From Morella rubra (Eukaryota > Streptophyta > Magnoliopsida > Fagales > Myricaceae): 64,000 bases of DNA. The stretch spans positions 28,344,907 through 28,408,906 of the forward strand of contig CM025855.1 in assembly GCA_003952965.2 (NCBI GenBank), written 5' to 3'. Positions 1-11,754 of the stretch are shown one piece after another; within the stretch, counting starts at the first letter, position 1; each line of letters starts with the position of its first letter. The notes beneath the pieces are model-generated. The model had not been told where the DNA came from and did no database searches. It was given only the letters and a program-made list of their open reading frames with translations. Made by a program: the position numbers and the translations under genes.

Positions 1-552
1 TGTTTGGTGGTTTTCAAAAATTTTTTTACAATTATTTTTTCATTAATTTCAAAATTTTTTTATTAATCTCAATAACTTTTTATAAATTTCAATAATATAT
101 TTTTTATCAATCTCAAGAGAATTTATATTGTTTTTAAAAAAATATATACAAAAAAATATTTTGAGATCTAAACTAAATATAGCAATCGATTCACAATGCA
201 AATGGTTGTGGGAATAAAATACAACTCTGTTAAAGGGTACTTTTCTGTTTAATTGGAAAATGAATGAAATGGGTTGAATTTATTGAATTGGTTCTTCGAG
301 TGAACAGAAATTTCTTGCAACAACTTTGGGCTAAAGTCTCAATAATCTCTACAATAAAATGCAAATGGTGGTGACATTTTATAAAAATATTAAAAATTAT
401 TAATTTTTTTTTAAAAAAAAACATTGAGACATTTGATAAAAAAAAAAAAAAAACAAAAAATTTGTCACAAAGCTTCTACGTCTAACCTGAACACAACTCA
501 GCTGATGGGTAATCGGAAAGTAGCTGTGTGATCAAACAGACATCATTCCGGC
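1..552. other. AT-rich intergenic DNA
   Basis: This stretch holds A/T homopolymer runs and no supported gene. The short reading frame near 230-424 on the minus strand lies in low-complexity AT-rich sequence and is not credible. Confidence 0.6.
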
Positions 553-610
553 GTCCCTTCGGGGACATCCGATAAAATTGGAACAATACAGCGAAGATTA
601 GCATACCCCT
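553..610 (+). pseudogene. Truncated U6 snRNA pseudogene
   Basis: The sequence begins with the GTCCCTTCGGGGACATCC 5' stem-loop of plant U6 snRNA and follows it for about 56 bases through AAGATTAGCAT, then diverges. The 3' half (U4/U6 pairing continuation, internal stem-loop and T-run terminator) is missing. The ACAGAGA box that pairs with the 5' splice site reads ACAGCGA here. No plant upstream sequence element (RTCCCACATCG) was seen upstream. The family assignment rests on remembered U6 sequence; the non-functional status follows from the truncation and the changed box. Confidence 0.85.
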
Positions 611-1027
611 TCCACCGTTAAGAACCAGTGAACAAGAATACAAACAAACGAAAATGATAAATGAAGACAGGTGGAAAATTATAAGAAAATGAAGTTCTGC
701 CAGTCAGATTTTTTCCTCTTTTTTTGGGGTGAGGGGCCGGTCCATTCCACCGGTTATTCTTACTAGTTTTTTTCACTATAATAGATCAAAGCACCAAGCT
801 GTTCAAAGGAGACACGCAAATGTTCAGTTTTTAAATGAAACTTGCTTTATTTTTATTACAAAAAGCAGACTGATGTAGATGCTGCAACCGGTAAATATGT
901 ATGCATATGGACATTGCGGACATGAGGCCACTTTTAATGGAACCTCCAGCTAGATGTACCAAATCTATCTTATTCCCTCAACGGAGAGTCAACCGCATCA
1001 TGCTAAAGACTTGGTTTTTTTTGTATC

Positions 1028-4000
1028 TCATGCCGCTCTCCTCGTCAGCTGCTCCTTTGATGTGCTCTCAAAGATCTTGTCAGCATTTCCAACCTCAAAG
1101 CCATCTCGCCTGTGGAACTCTTTAACCTGTCCAAGTTAATGATATAAGAGGGTGGCAGTTTTGAAGAATTACGGGTCTCATTTCGTATGTGGAACAGAGT
1201 AGTCATTTTTCTGTCATCAGTCTCACAACATCCAATTAAAACCAAGAACTAAAAAAAAATGTACAAAAGAAAAAGGGTTGGCTACCTCTCTTTCAGGCAT
1301 ACTTTTAAACTGAGGCAGCACCAGGCGTTCGGCAAACTCAATGTATGAGGAGGGAACTGATTCAGTGATACCATCAGAAAACTCAAAAGGAGCTGAATCT
1401 GCCACTGTTGAACTTTGCAGCAGGAGACCATCAGGGCTCACTAGTTAAGGAAACGAATAGTGTCAAAATCGTCTCCAGGCTTGAACTTTTTGATATGGTT
1501 GTATTAGCATGAAATACTCTGTAATAATATGTTTCTCAACTTGCTTGGGATTTTCTCTTTCAATGCATCTCGTAAATTCTAATTTATGTTTATTTCCATT
1601 TTGAGTAAAGTGGAATTTAAGGGATTAGTAGGTAAGCGACCTTTCAGAAGTCCCCCTTCAGAATTCAACTTGAATCCGCTCCCTTCAATAAATTGATTGA
1701 GACTATTTATACTTCTCAAGTGAGATTTTAGCCGATGAGTGGAAATGGTGACATGGTTCAGTGCGTATCCATTTACAAGGGTCCATGCAGCATATTCACT
1801 TTCCCTGCATTTCCAGAAACCAAACTGAAGCATTTCAAAATGGAAATGGCGGTGCTAAATATATGAACTCTTTTTTAGGAGTTCCAGATAATGCAGTCCT
1901 AACCAAGAATATGATGCCTAAAGATAATGCTCAATTTACATTACGATCCTATTGAAATGTGTCAGATATTTGTCAAATTAAATGCTGCTGCATACATCCA
2001 GGAAAAAAAGTACCTTGCCAATTGCTGGAATTCAGAATATAGGGGTTTCTCCCACGTTAGAGATCCCAGTGCACTTGCAAGAGCTGCATGCTTGTTTCCA
2101 CTACCAGATATTCCAGTGTATTTCCTAATTATTTCCTGAACGCAAAAGGCAAAGAACATCAGTGCAACTAATATATGCATTAAAGAAGTAACTCATCCTG
2201 AGAAAGCATAAGGAAAAGTGCACCTGATGGGTGGACCTAGAAAAGTAAACAGATCTCATACATAATGGACTTCCAAAAGTAAACAGAACTCATATATAAT
2301 AGACTTACAAGTCAGTTCTAGAACTAATATTGGAATTATGGTAAATCTCATATCCCCAGGACTCTTCTTATGGATATCCTTAAAATTGTAGACAAAAGAT
2401 ATTCAAGGAGCAAAAGCTGAGAACTATAGAATGAAGCATATCCTATGACAAACACCATAGCTATAACATATAAACCCTAAAGTAAATTTGAGAAAGAAGA
2501 CCAAAGTACATCATATATGTAACAAAGAACTTCCAGTGTAGGTACATCAGGTCCCAAAATTGACTAATTCGACTCTACAAATTTAAGAACGAGCTCTTTT
2601 GCTCGCCCCTATCTCTAAAGGGGCGTAAGAACTTCATTCGCTAGGGGATGGGATTCATTCACTTTCATTCCGACTTGCACTACAAAAAGCTCCGGTTTTT
2701 AATGCCCTTACCACTGTGTGCAGCCTTTCCTCTGGTTTGTAGAGTTGGGTTTCCCGTTTACCCAGAAAGGAGGAACTGCCCCCACCAGGCAGGCGGCCAG
2801 GGGCCATAACACACTCTACGAATTAACAGAAATATGGACAAAGCCTTTTCATTTTATCATAGCAGGATTTGAAGGCCATATATGGTTTTACAGCCTGCAA
2901 AAGCCACATATCATGAATCTACCCAAAAGCATCGTTGTGAAATTCCCCAAATGGCACCAACTCTTATCGAACTTACACAGCAGACTATAATAAGGTAACA
3001 TAACGAGACATCAAGTATCAAGTATCAACATGACTGTGCAACAATATTAAAAATAAGAGAAACACATGGCATGACAGTGAATTTGAGAGCGAAAAGTTTT
3101 AATAAGAAAGAAAGACATTATTTATGGGAAGCATTACATAATTACTTGGAGAAAAGATTCAAAATGCAGATAAATTTCTTCAACAAGAATAGTCCCTAGG
3201 ACACACCTGAGTCTGCGTGCTCATCTGATCCACAAGAAGCTCTGATATAAAAATTCTTGGCAAAGGCCCATTGACCCCACCACTGCCATCAGGAAGAGGA
3301 ATACTAGGAGGAGAAAACCACAGTGCTTTCAATTTCTTTGCAGGAAACCTTAATTCCTCCCGCGGTGTATAGCCAAAATCGATGAAAATTTTTGCCATTG
3401 AGTCAATACCATAACCATCAACCTATTATGTTCCAAAAGGAAGAGAACGTGTACCGTATCACACAGAAATGCACACAATATTAAGTTAATGCGGCTATGC
3501 TAAAGCAAAACTTAGGACTCGAGTTCAGCGAACAAGTGTGCATTGGGTATGTCTTTGACTCTGAGCAGTGGGCGAATTTTCTCCTCATCCAGAAACCAGG
3601 TTACTAATTAAACCTTGATGTTTGGGTAAGACAAAAATGCCATCCAAAACCCCTAGTTACAGTTAAGGGCCTTGTCGCAGGTGACTAACAGAATGTACAA
3701 AATTTAAGACAAAAAAGAATACCCCAAATGTCCTAAATGCAAAATGATCATAGCAAATGTTGTCGTTGTCCACAGACTGAACAAGCTCCAAGATTGCTTT
3801 TGCTGTGGGGTTCCTATTTAAGTACACCCTTTCCATACTTGCCAGAGCGCTCCTGAAAAATGATTGAGCTCCCTGCAACATGGACATCACCGCACACCTC
3901 AGTCTGGAATAACAAGATAAACTGAGCAAATTATAAAGCCTATTTGATCCAAATCAGCATAAAGCATCACAAAAAGTAGCAACTCAGGTTTGTTAGTAAT

Positions 4001-5684
4001 TTGAAAACGGTGGTTTAGACAGTAGCATTCAGCATTTCTGTATAATCTTTCTAAAACCACCTTACACAGACCATACACGACCCATTATCATATCTACAGC
4101 TCTAACATATAAGGAAAAAAAATCATAGCACCGAATCATATCATATCTCACTGACAACCTGGATGGTTGTTCTGTTGAGCACAGAAGTTGTATAAAGCTT
4201 CTTTTTGTATTCATTTTCTAAATTAATGAAATTCAGAAAGTTTTCTTACATACGCTTTGATTTCTAGACGAAAATTTTCGTCTGGGATCCAGTGTAGATC
4301 ACATTGAACCAAGTTATCTAATTCATAGGGCCTGGGCCAAAACATATAGGACCTCGGCTTGTCCTAAAACTCAGTAGTAGTCACTGCAAGTGTGGAATCT
4401 GATACATACATATCGTTCCGCGATAATGTTAGCTGCATAGAAGTGCTATACACTCACAGCGATCAATTTTCTGTGAAAAAAACAAAGTTAACTATTCTAT
4501 CAGGACATTAATATGTAAGTTCGTTTGGTCTCTTCGCAAATAATGTCACCGACACCTTTGTGTCGTGTTCTTTTAGTGTGGAATTATCACGAAGATTGCA
4601 CGAAGCTGCATCCTTCAGTAAGTGACTACTAGCACATTGAGAGTTCAGGCCTACATGGGTCCAGTAAAGCCATAGTTTTCTGCTTCATTTTGACTCGCAC
4701 AATAGAATTTCTTTTAACTTGGGTAATATTATGGTAAGTCTTTATAATAAGAAGTCTGATTATAGGCTAAAATAAATCTCGCCTTCTTAAATTTTAAAAA
4801 GGCTATTTGTGTTCAAACATAATCAATCCTCACCTTGAAAAACCCGTTTGAAATGACAGTTACACCACAAACAAAATAACCGACATGCACATTTAATACA
4901 AAATTATTAAAAAAAATCATTAAAAAGTAAATAAATAAATACATAAAAGAATGTAATGTTTTTTAAATAAAAAATTCAAAATCTATTTCAGTAACCTATA
5001 CATTTTTAATTTATTTTTTATATTTTTAAAAATTTTGTTTTAGAGGGCATTCCGAATGTTTTGAAACTTAGTACGAAATTGATTTTGGCCGGCTTACTAG
5101 ATATTACCTCCAATTAGGTGTAACTTATAGATTGCAGGTGACCTTCGCTCTATATAGAAGTGTACTATTATCTCTTAATCACGATTAATTGCTGAGTTCT
5201 GATGGATCAGATGTATTAGTGCTGGTATGATGTACTTAGATGAGGAGAGAGACTACGCAATTTCTTTTCAATCACGCAGGAAAAAAGTAATTTCTTTTTA
5301 GTCTCTAGCGATATAGTAGATAATAAATTCAAAAGAATAACGGGAAAAAAAAAAAAGAGTAAATCAATGATCATATAGGTGCCTACTCACGGCCCTCGCA
5401 TACAACGAAAGATGGGAAAAATTTGATCTAACCTGAATGGAAGAATCTAGGGATCCATCGTCCGTTTTGGAGCCCGACACGACGAAGAGATTTCGTCGCT
5501 TGGTGGAAATTGAATTCCCGGGGAACGACCATTCCTTGAGGGAAACGAAGTTGCGGAATTTGAGTCGGAGAGGAAAGGACGAGGAGTAAAGAGAGTGAAG
5601 GGACGACGGTGGGAAAGGTGAGCAGTAAGAGGAGGTTTTGATCGTTGATGAGTTGTAGAACGCGAACATGGTGGCAGCTCTCAT
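1028..5684 (-). CDS. 2-oxoadipate dioxygenase/decarboxylase-like protein, DUF1338, chloroplastic (FLO7-like)
   Basis: Seven exons on the minus strand: 5684-5433, 3872-3723, 3422-3207, 2135-2014, 1804-1641, 1440-1286, 1126-1028. All introns are GT-AG, the phases agree, and the product is about 385 aa. Exon 1 is Ser/Arg-rich and looks like a plastid transit peptide. The DUF1338 core follows: YDHFAFRTFG near residue 127, FIDFGYTPREELRFPAKKLK, LNHVTISTHRL near 264 and SYIEFAERLVLP near 336. In the bacterial enzyme HglS the metal ligands are two His and one Glu with an Arg four residues after the first His. H127, R131, H264 and a Glu in EFAER fit this by position. Bacterial members convert 2-oxoadipate to 2-hydroxyglutarate in lysine breakdown, and rice FLO7 affects endosperm starch. 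The first ATG of the open frame, at 5684, was chosen; an in-frame TTG lies upstream and a second ATG at 5669. Confidence 0.93.
2136..3206. other. Large intron of the DUF1338 gene
   Basis: This 1.07 kb intron separates exons 3 and 4. It includes a GC-richer patch at about 2580-2830 unlike the surrounding intron, with a small CGCCCC/GGGGCG hairpin near 2605-2626. I could not assign the patch to a known repeat, and none of the short frames in it matches a family. Confidence 0.5.
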
Positions 5685-6699
5685 AGATAAGTCTGGCTGA
5701 TCCACCCAATTTTCTTTCAATGAAAGACACGATCAGAAGCTCCCGGTTCTGTAGCTGCTTATTTGATCAGTTTGCTCCATGCCTGACGCCTGTCTTTGTC
5801 ATTGTCTTAATCCTTTTTCTGCCACGTCTTGTCGTTTGTTTTATTCCGTTTCGTTTGATGATGATCGAAGAGATCGTCTCCAGCCAGTTCCGTGCTCGCG
5901 TTGGATGGCATAAGCAGAGTCAGTTTTCTTTAAAAATGTCCGAGTTGGATGGCATCGAGTATATGTATTCTTTAAACATTTCTCGATAATTTACCCAAAT
6001 CTTTAAATTTTGGATAAATTACAATTTTGTTAAAAAAATTTACCGCTGAATCCTCAGATGGTTTACAAATTTTTACTCCAGACAACTTAACTTCAAACTA
6101 TAAGTCTTATCATGATTTCATCTCTTAATCCACTAAAATCCTTACGTCGAACTGATTTTATTTCACGTGACAATTCTTTTCTATAAATAAATTAGGAGGT
6201 TAAAGTTAATAAACAAAAATAGAGATAATTACTTAAAGTAAATTATTATTAATCTTAGAGCGCAACAATGTCTATTCACGGAAATTAGACATTGTTAAAT
6301 AGTAATTAAAGAAAGTAAGGAGATAGACAATTTTTATTGAGCTATTTGAAGTTAAGATTATCTGCTCCAAATCACTTCTCGAGTTTCGAAATAACTTGTA
6401 TAATAGAAGAAAATAACTCATAAAAATATTAGTTGGTCATGGAGAGAAGTGGGATACTATTTTCTAAAGCCATATTAGAAGCCGTGTAAGCTTGATTTTG
6501 AATATGGTCTGAATCCTGGCGAAGGCGAATAATAATAGATTGAATGCATCCAAAACCAGTGGTATTCCAACATTTAGGCGCAGATTTTAGGTAACGCGGA
6601 GCTTCTGGACTAGTTTATACAGAGGAGAACGTCCCACAAAAGTGACTCGCCCGAGAAAACTGGGGGGATCAGAGGATCCAAAATGCTTGAAACTTGAAG
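5685..6699. other. Upstream region of the DUF1338 gene
   Basis: This is 5' flanking DNA of the minus-strand DUF1338 gene, followed by AT-rich DNA with no coding signal. It presumably holds the promoter, but I could not fix a TATA box or transcription start. Confidence 0.4.
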
Positions 6700-8143
6700 G
6701 TTACGTTTGGTTAATGATTTTAAAAATGTTTATTTACTTATTTTAATAAATTTTCTGATTATGATTTTTTTATACAAAAAATATTTAAAATTTCAATAAT
6801 TTTTTTTTATCTAATTATTAGCCTCAATTTCTATGAAAAACAATACATAAGCTTGTAAAAGTAGGAACATTGACTTGACAATAATGGTTTGAAATTTCAA
6901 AATTATGGAACAAGCTATTGCTGGTTTGTTCCATGATTTGCATGTTTTAAATAATTTATTTTCACTCTAACGTAAAATGTTTTTCCGTTATCGAATTCAT
7001 TTTCCTTGTGACGTAAAACATTTTTCCCGTTATCGAATTCAACGTTTTCCCGTTGTCGAATTCATTTTTTAGCGTATAACGTTTTTCCGTTATCGAATTC
7101 ATTTTTCCTGACGTAAAACGTTTTCCTATTATCAAATTCATTTTTCCTCTAACGTAAAACATTTTTCGTTATCGAATATTTTTTCTCGTTAAAATCGGTT
7201 CGTTTTCCCTCTGATGTAAAATATTCTCTGAAATTCATTTGTTTTCTCGAATTTCTTTTCCAGACGTATAATATTTTCCATTATCAAATTCATTTTTACT
7301 CTGACGTAAAATGTTTTTCCGTTATTAAATTCATTTTCTCTTTTATGTAAAACGTTTTTCAGTTATCGAATTTTCCATTTTCCGTTAGACGAATAACGTT
7401 TTCCTGTTATTGAATTCATTTTCCTTGACGTAAAACATTTTTCAGTTATCGAATTCATTTTTTCTCTGACGTAAAATATTTTCCTGTTATCGAATTCATT
7501 TTTCCTCTAACATAAAACGTTTTTTCGTTATTAAATTCATTTTTTCCTCTGACATAAAATATTTTTCAATTATCAAATTCATTTTTCCCTGAAGTAAAAC
7601 ATTTTACTGTTATCCAATTCGTTTCCTGTCAGACATATAATGTTTTTCCGTTATCGAATTCATTTTTCCTTGACGTAAAATATTTTCCGTTATCGAATTC
7701 ATTTTCCTAACGTAAAATTTTTTCATCGAATTCATTTTCCTTTGACGTAAAAATTTTTTGTTATGAATTTCATTTTTCCTCTGACATAAAACGTTTTCTT
7801 GTTATCGACTTTATTTTCTGTCAGACGTATAACGTTTTCTCGTTATCAAATTCATTTTTCTTGAGACGTAAAATGTTTTCAAGTTATCGAATTCATTTTT
7901 TCTCTGACATAAAACGTTTTCCCATTATCGAATTCATTTTTTCTCTGATGTAAAATATTTTTCATTATCGAATTCATTTTCTGTCAGACGTATAACGTTT
8001 TTCTATTGTCAAATTTATTTTTTCTCTTATGTAAAATGTTTTTTCGTATTGAATTATTTTTCTTGAGACGTAAAATGTTCTCAAAAAAATACCATACATT
8101 CATTATACAAAAGAAACATTTTCAATACCGAACCAAACATAGC
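6700..8143. mobile_element. Putative TIR element with an internal minisatellite
   Basis: The left end reads GTTACGTTTGGTT at 6700, and the right end, reverse complemented from 8143, reads GCTATGTTTGGTT: a 13 bp imperfect inverted repeat. The flanks carry TGAAACTTGA (left) and TGAAACATCGA (right), which could be a decayed target-site duplication. The interior is almost entirely the tandem repeat described separately and has no transposase. The element assignment rests on the short ends only. Confidence 0.45.
6955..8085. repeat. Degenerate 37-42 bp minisatellite
   Basis: Roughly 28 units follow the pattern CGTAAAACGTTTTTCCG, then TTATCGAATTCAT, then TTTTTCCTCTGA. Units differ by point changes and small indels, and a 23 bp short unit sits near 7033-7056. 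A variant unit with TCAGACGTATAACG in place of TGACGTAAAACG recurs near 7071, 7261, 7385, 7629, 7823 and 7984, suggesting a higher-order period of several units. The 66-residue minus-strand frame in the array is only the repeat translated. Confidence 0.9.
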
Positions 8144-9601
8144 TGAAACATCGAGGCAAACGTGGCATAACACCATATGTATTAAGAAATTTTTTTCACA
8201 AAATACCTGTGTTTTCTACTATTTTGAACGAAGGAGGAAGGGGAGGTTCTCCCATGCAAGAGATTTTTTTGTCTCCTTTCTAGCCGGAGGTGGACCCCCA
8301 CTTAGGCACAGGGGGAGGTTCCCTCTCCACCGCGTGCGCAGGAGAAGGCAGATCCCCACTCCACTCTTCGTGAGCTAGAAGAGACGTGTAATTATCTAAA
8401 GAAATTAAATACTAGCAGATATGCACTTTAATTTTAAAAGACTAGTCAATTTGATTTTAAAGCCTAAGGCTCAATTTTACTCAATAAAAAATAACCTGAG
8501 ACTTGACCTTATACAATTATACCATTTATTTCTCCTTACTTCTCATGTCTCACCCTCATATGAGACTCACAGTATTACAAGTCAACCCACCAAAGATTTT
8601 TGTTTTTGTATTTAATTTTTGTTAATTTATTTATTTTTTCTAGGTCACATGGTAAATGCATTTGTTTCATCTTTTCTTTTTAGGCCATCTGTTTATTTTC
8701 CTGAATTGTTTTAGTTTTCTTTTTATAAAAATTGCCCCCTTTGATATTTTCAAACAATATCATTTACGCTAACGTCAACATTTTATTCTTGACGTCAGCG
8801 TATCTCTAGGCTAAGTGGGATTTTTCTGTCACCAAATAAACGAAAATTTGATGGTGTCAAAGTCCTTATTTCACATAGGTAGGTTGCACAATTCTTTAAT
8901 CTAAAACTTTAAAAACATAGGTCTAACACCAAAAGAGATACAAATATTTTTTCAATCTTTCAACTATATATTAATGTTTTGATGCTTTGCATCATTGATA
9001 AGCCAAGATTAGACATTAGGGGGCTAGTTACACAAAAATAATTTTTGAGGGGTCAAAAATACAAAAAAAAAAAAAAATCATTAAACCCCTAGTTTGTTCT
9101 TGCTTTATATTATACACTATTTTTCTTTTTTCAAATTTAATCCACAAAGTATGATTTCAAACACTTTGCACCATTCATTAATTTTTTTTCTTTATTTCAA
9201 TTGGAAGGTGATTTTTTTTCACGTGAAATTATGGTTTGATCCTCATATATATATATATAATTTTTTTGTTGTAATGATGATATATATCAAAAGTAACAAA
9301 TTTAATTTCTGTCCAAAATGAATAGAGGGTACAGAGTGTTTGAAATTAATAATGCTAGACAAAATGAGTAAAAGTAATAATTTATAATGCGAAGAAGCCA
9401 AAACTCCATATTTGGAGGGTAAAAAATGTATTTATCTCAAACCAAATAGCCAAAAAATTATGCATGCTGTGGATAATATTTTCTCAATTTTAACTATAAA
9501 ATATTTCATTGGACTTGATTAACATTTTGAAATGGTCCTCTCCTTTATTGTGTTAATGTGAAGTGTTAACACATGTCTTCAAGGGTGAGAAATAACTTTT
9601 T
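8144..9601. other. Intergenic DNA without a supported gene
   Basis: AT-rich, with a GC-richer purine/pyrimidine patch at about 8225-8375 of unknown nature. No coding region, RNA gene or complete element could be supported. Confidence 0.5.
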
Positions 9602-9985
9602 GGGTAAATATATTTTTTACCCACGAACTACACTTTGCACCATGAACAACTATATTTGAAACATTGCACCCTTTAACTACTAATCTTAGACACCTTGCAC
9701 CTTTTATCAAAATTTTAAACTAAAATAACAATAATGTCCTTGACCCACTTTGAATATATTGAAGATATTATTGTCAATTCATTAAATGTTAAGGGTATTA
9801 TTGTCGGAAGGAGGGTGCAAAGTGTATAACATTAGTAGTTGAAGGGTGCATTGTGTCAAAATGAACAATTTAGGATAAAGTGTTTAACATTAAGAGTTGG
9901 AGGGTGGAATGTGTCAAAATTGGTAGTTTATGGTGCAATGTGTCACATACCAGATAATTTATGGATTGAAAGTGTATTTCCAACC
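9602..9985. mobile_element. Foldback MITE (GTGCAAAGTGT family), copy 1
   Basis: This 384 bp element begins GGGTAAATA and ends TATTTCCAACC, with an 8 bp flanking duplication AACTTTTT at 9594-9601 and 9986-9993. The arms are imperfect inverted repeats dense in TTTGCACC on the left and GGTGCAAAGTGT on the right. It has no coding capacity. Similar arms occur near 36.6, 43.6 and 58.2 kb. End and duplication length suggest a Mutator-like non-autonomous element, but the superfamily is an inference. Confidence 0.75.
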
Positions 9986-10569
9986 AACTTTTTTTAAAAA
10001 AATTCCTTTTCTTTTAATGAGAGAGACAACCGCATTAATCTTATAATTTCTTTTAGATGATGAAATAGTTGGCTTAGTTCCATCTCTTCCGGTTCCGGTT
10101 AGGGTTAAAGGTCAAGACAAGTATCGTGATATCATGTTAGAGAATATCTTTTGTTTGTGATTATTTTTTCTCTACAAACAAATATAATTACTGGAGGGGG
10201 GGCTTTAATTTGTATTGGGTTGGCATGAGAAAGTTTGGATAAGAGAATGGTTTAGAGCACCCATCTTTCCTCGTGGGAGTCTGACATTTAAGGTGGCATT
10301 TGATTGTGGAAATGTTGGGGTGGTGGAAATTTTAGAGTATGGGTTGGTGAAAAAGTAAAGATAGTTTATGAGAGTTGATGAAAAAATAAAGAGATAGATA
10401 GGGTCGTTCACTGGTACCGGCACTGGTCACCGCTCCCTGCTTAGTAACGGAGGTGGGACTGTGGCGGTAAAACCGCCCATAACCACCACCGTTTTTAAAA
10501 AAAATACAAGGCAAGTGAGAGAGAGAAGTGCGACGGAGAGAGAGGGAGAAGAGAGAGCCTGAGAGGTGA

Positions 10570-10572
<3 letters not shown>

Positions 10573-10602
<30 letters not shown>
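10573..10602. repeat. (GA)n microsatellite
   Basis: An uninterrupted GA run in the left arm of the hAT-like element. Confidence 0.95.
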
Positions 10603-10605
<3 letters not shown>

Positions 10606-10659
10606 GAGGAGAATAGCAAAATAATTAACAATTCCCGAAAAATTAATGATGATTCCTAA

Positions 10660-11022
10660 AAATTCTATCCCTATCACTCTAACAAATTAACAATTTCCTA
10701 ATTTATATCTAAAGTCAAATTCAAATTAAAAAAAAAACAACTCAATATAATTAATTTTGAATTGAAAAATCACCTAAAAACTCTCTCTTAATTTCTTAAA
10801 ATTTACTTTGCATTTAAAGAGAGAGAGAGAGAGAGGGAGAGATGGATAGAGGGGAGGAGAATAAAAAATAATCATGATTCTTAAAAATTTTCTCCATATC
10901 ACTCTAACAAATTAACAATTTCCTAATTTGAATCTAAATTCAAATTCAAAGAAGACAACCCAATAAAATTAATTTTGAATTGAAAACTCATAAAAATTCT
11001 TATTCTTAATTTGCATTTAAAG
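10660..11022. repeat. Diverged internal duplication
   Basis: About 10660-10815 and 10888-11022 share blocks in the same order: TATCACTCTAACAAATTAAC, AATTTCCTAATTT, AATTAATTTTGAATTGAAAA and TTTGCATTTAAAG. A GA-rich spacer separates the copies. The duplication lies inside the putative hAT-like element. Confidence 0.8.
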
Positions 11023-11754
11023 CCTTTTTCATTTGAAAATTTAATTGATATTTGGAAAATCATAATGATAATTTAATTTCGTGAACCGAAATGAGCTTTT
11101 TATTTCATCAATCATTTTATTTTGTAATTGATATGATGAATTTGGAAATCTAGACTTTTTATTTAGTAATTGATCCTATATATTTAAAAAGATATGAGCT
11201 AGTTTAGCACTAGGATTCTAGAAGATTTTAAACTAGATAATTTTTAAACATATAATTTAAGTTGTTTTCTCTCCTTCTCTACTGTTCTCTCCCTCTTCAA
11301 TCCTCACGTCATTTCAGTCTTTCACCCCCCTCTCTCTCACAAATTCACGCACACCACCGCCTCCCACAGTTGCTCTGCCGTGTCCCTGCCACCGTGTCTC
11401 TCTCCCTTTCAGTCTCGCTCTCTCTCTGCCTCTCTCTTTGGACTCTCATCTCCGTCTCTCCCTTTCACAGCTGCTTTGCCTCCCATAACTGTTGTCGTGC
11501 AACAGCTACTCCACCTGCCAGTAAAGCTCTCTGCATCTCTCTCCCTCTCCGTCTCTCTCTGTCCAAACGGCCAAATGGCCCAAAAAAGTGACCCAAACGG
11601 CCCTAAAAAAATAGGCCCAGCGGTGGGCGGTTAACTGCTACTGCACCGTGGGCACATTAACTGGTATTACCAGTACTGGTGGGAGAATTTTGAACACCGC
11701 CCAATGCGATGGCAGTGAGGGGCATAATCACTGATGTACAGCCCTAGAGATAAG

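Larger units (their letters stand above)
10399..11746. mobile_element. Putative hAT-like non-autonomous element
   Basis: The left end TAGGGTCGTTCA and the right end, reverse complemented, TAGGGCTGTACA form short imperfect terminal repeats of the hAT type. Flanks GAGATAGA (10391-10398) and GAGATAAG (11747-11754) look like a decayed 8 bp target duplication. Inside are a GA-rich left arm, a CT-rich right arm and a diverged internal duplication. There is no transposase. The 109-residue plus-strand frame at 11262-11591 is only CT-rich low complexity. Confidence 0.5.

Noticed and set aside
901-1139. Two plus-strand frames at the start of the window
   Set aside because: They overlap the last DUF1338 exon and its 3' flank; the minus strand carries the conserved protein.
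5685-5720. Extended DUF1338 start (KENWVDQPDLS added)
   Set aside because: It would need a TTG start; the ATG at 5684 is in frame and gives a normal transit peptide length.
6955-8085. Regularly spaced repeats that could suggest a CRISPR-like array
   Set aside because: Units are directly adjacent and degenerate along their whole length, with no unique spacers, and the window is plant nuclear DNA.
11262-11634. Overlapping 109- and 84-codon frames
   Set aside because: Translated CT-rich low-complexity sequence inside a putative transposon; no domain.
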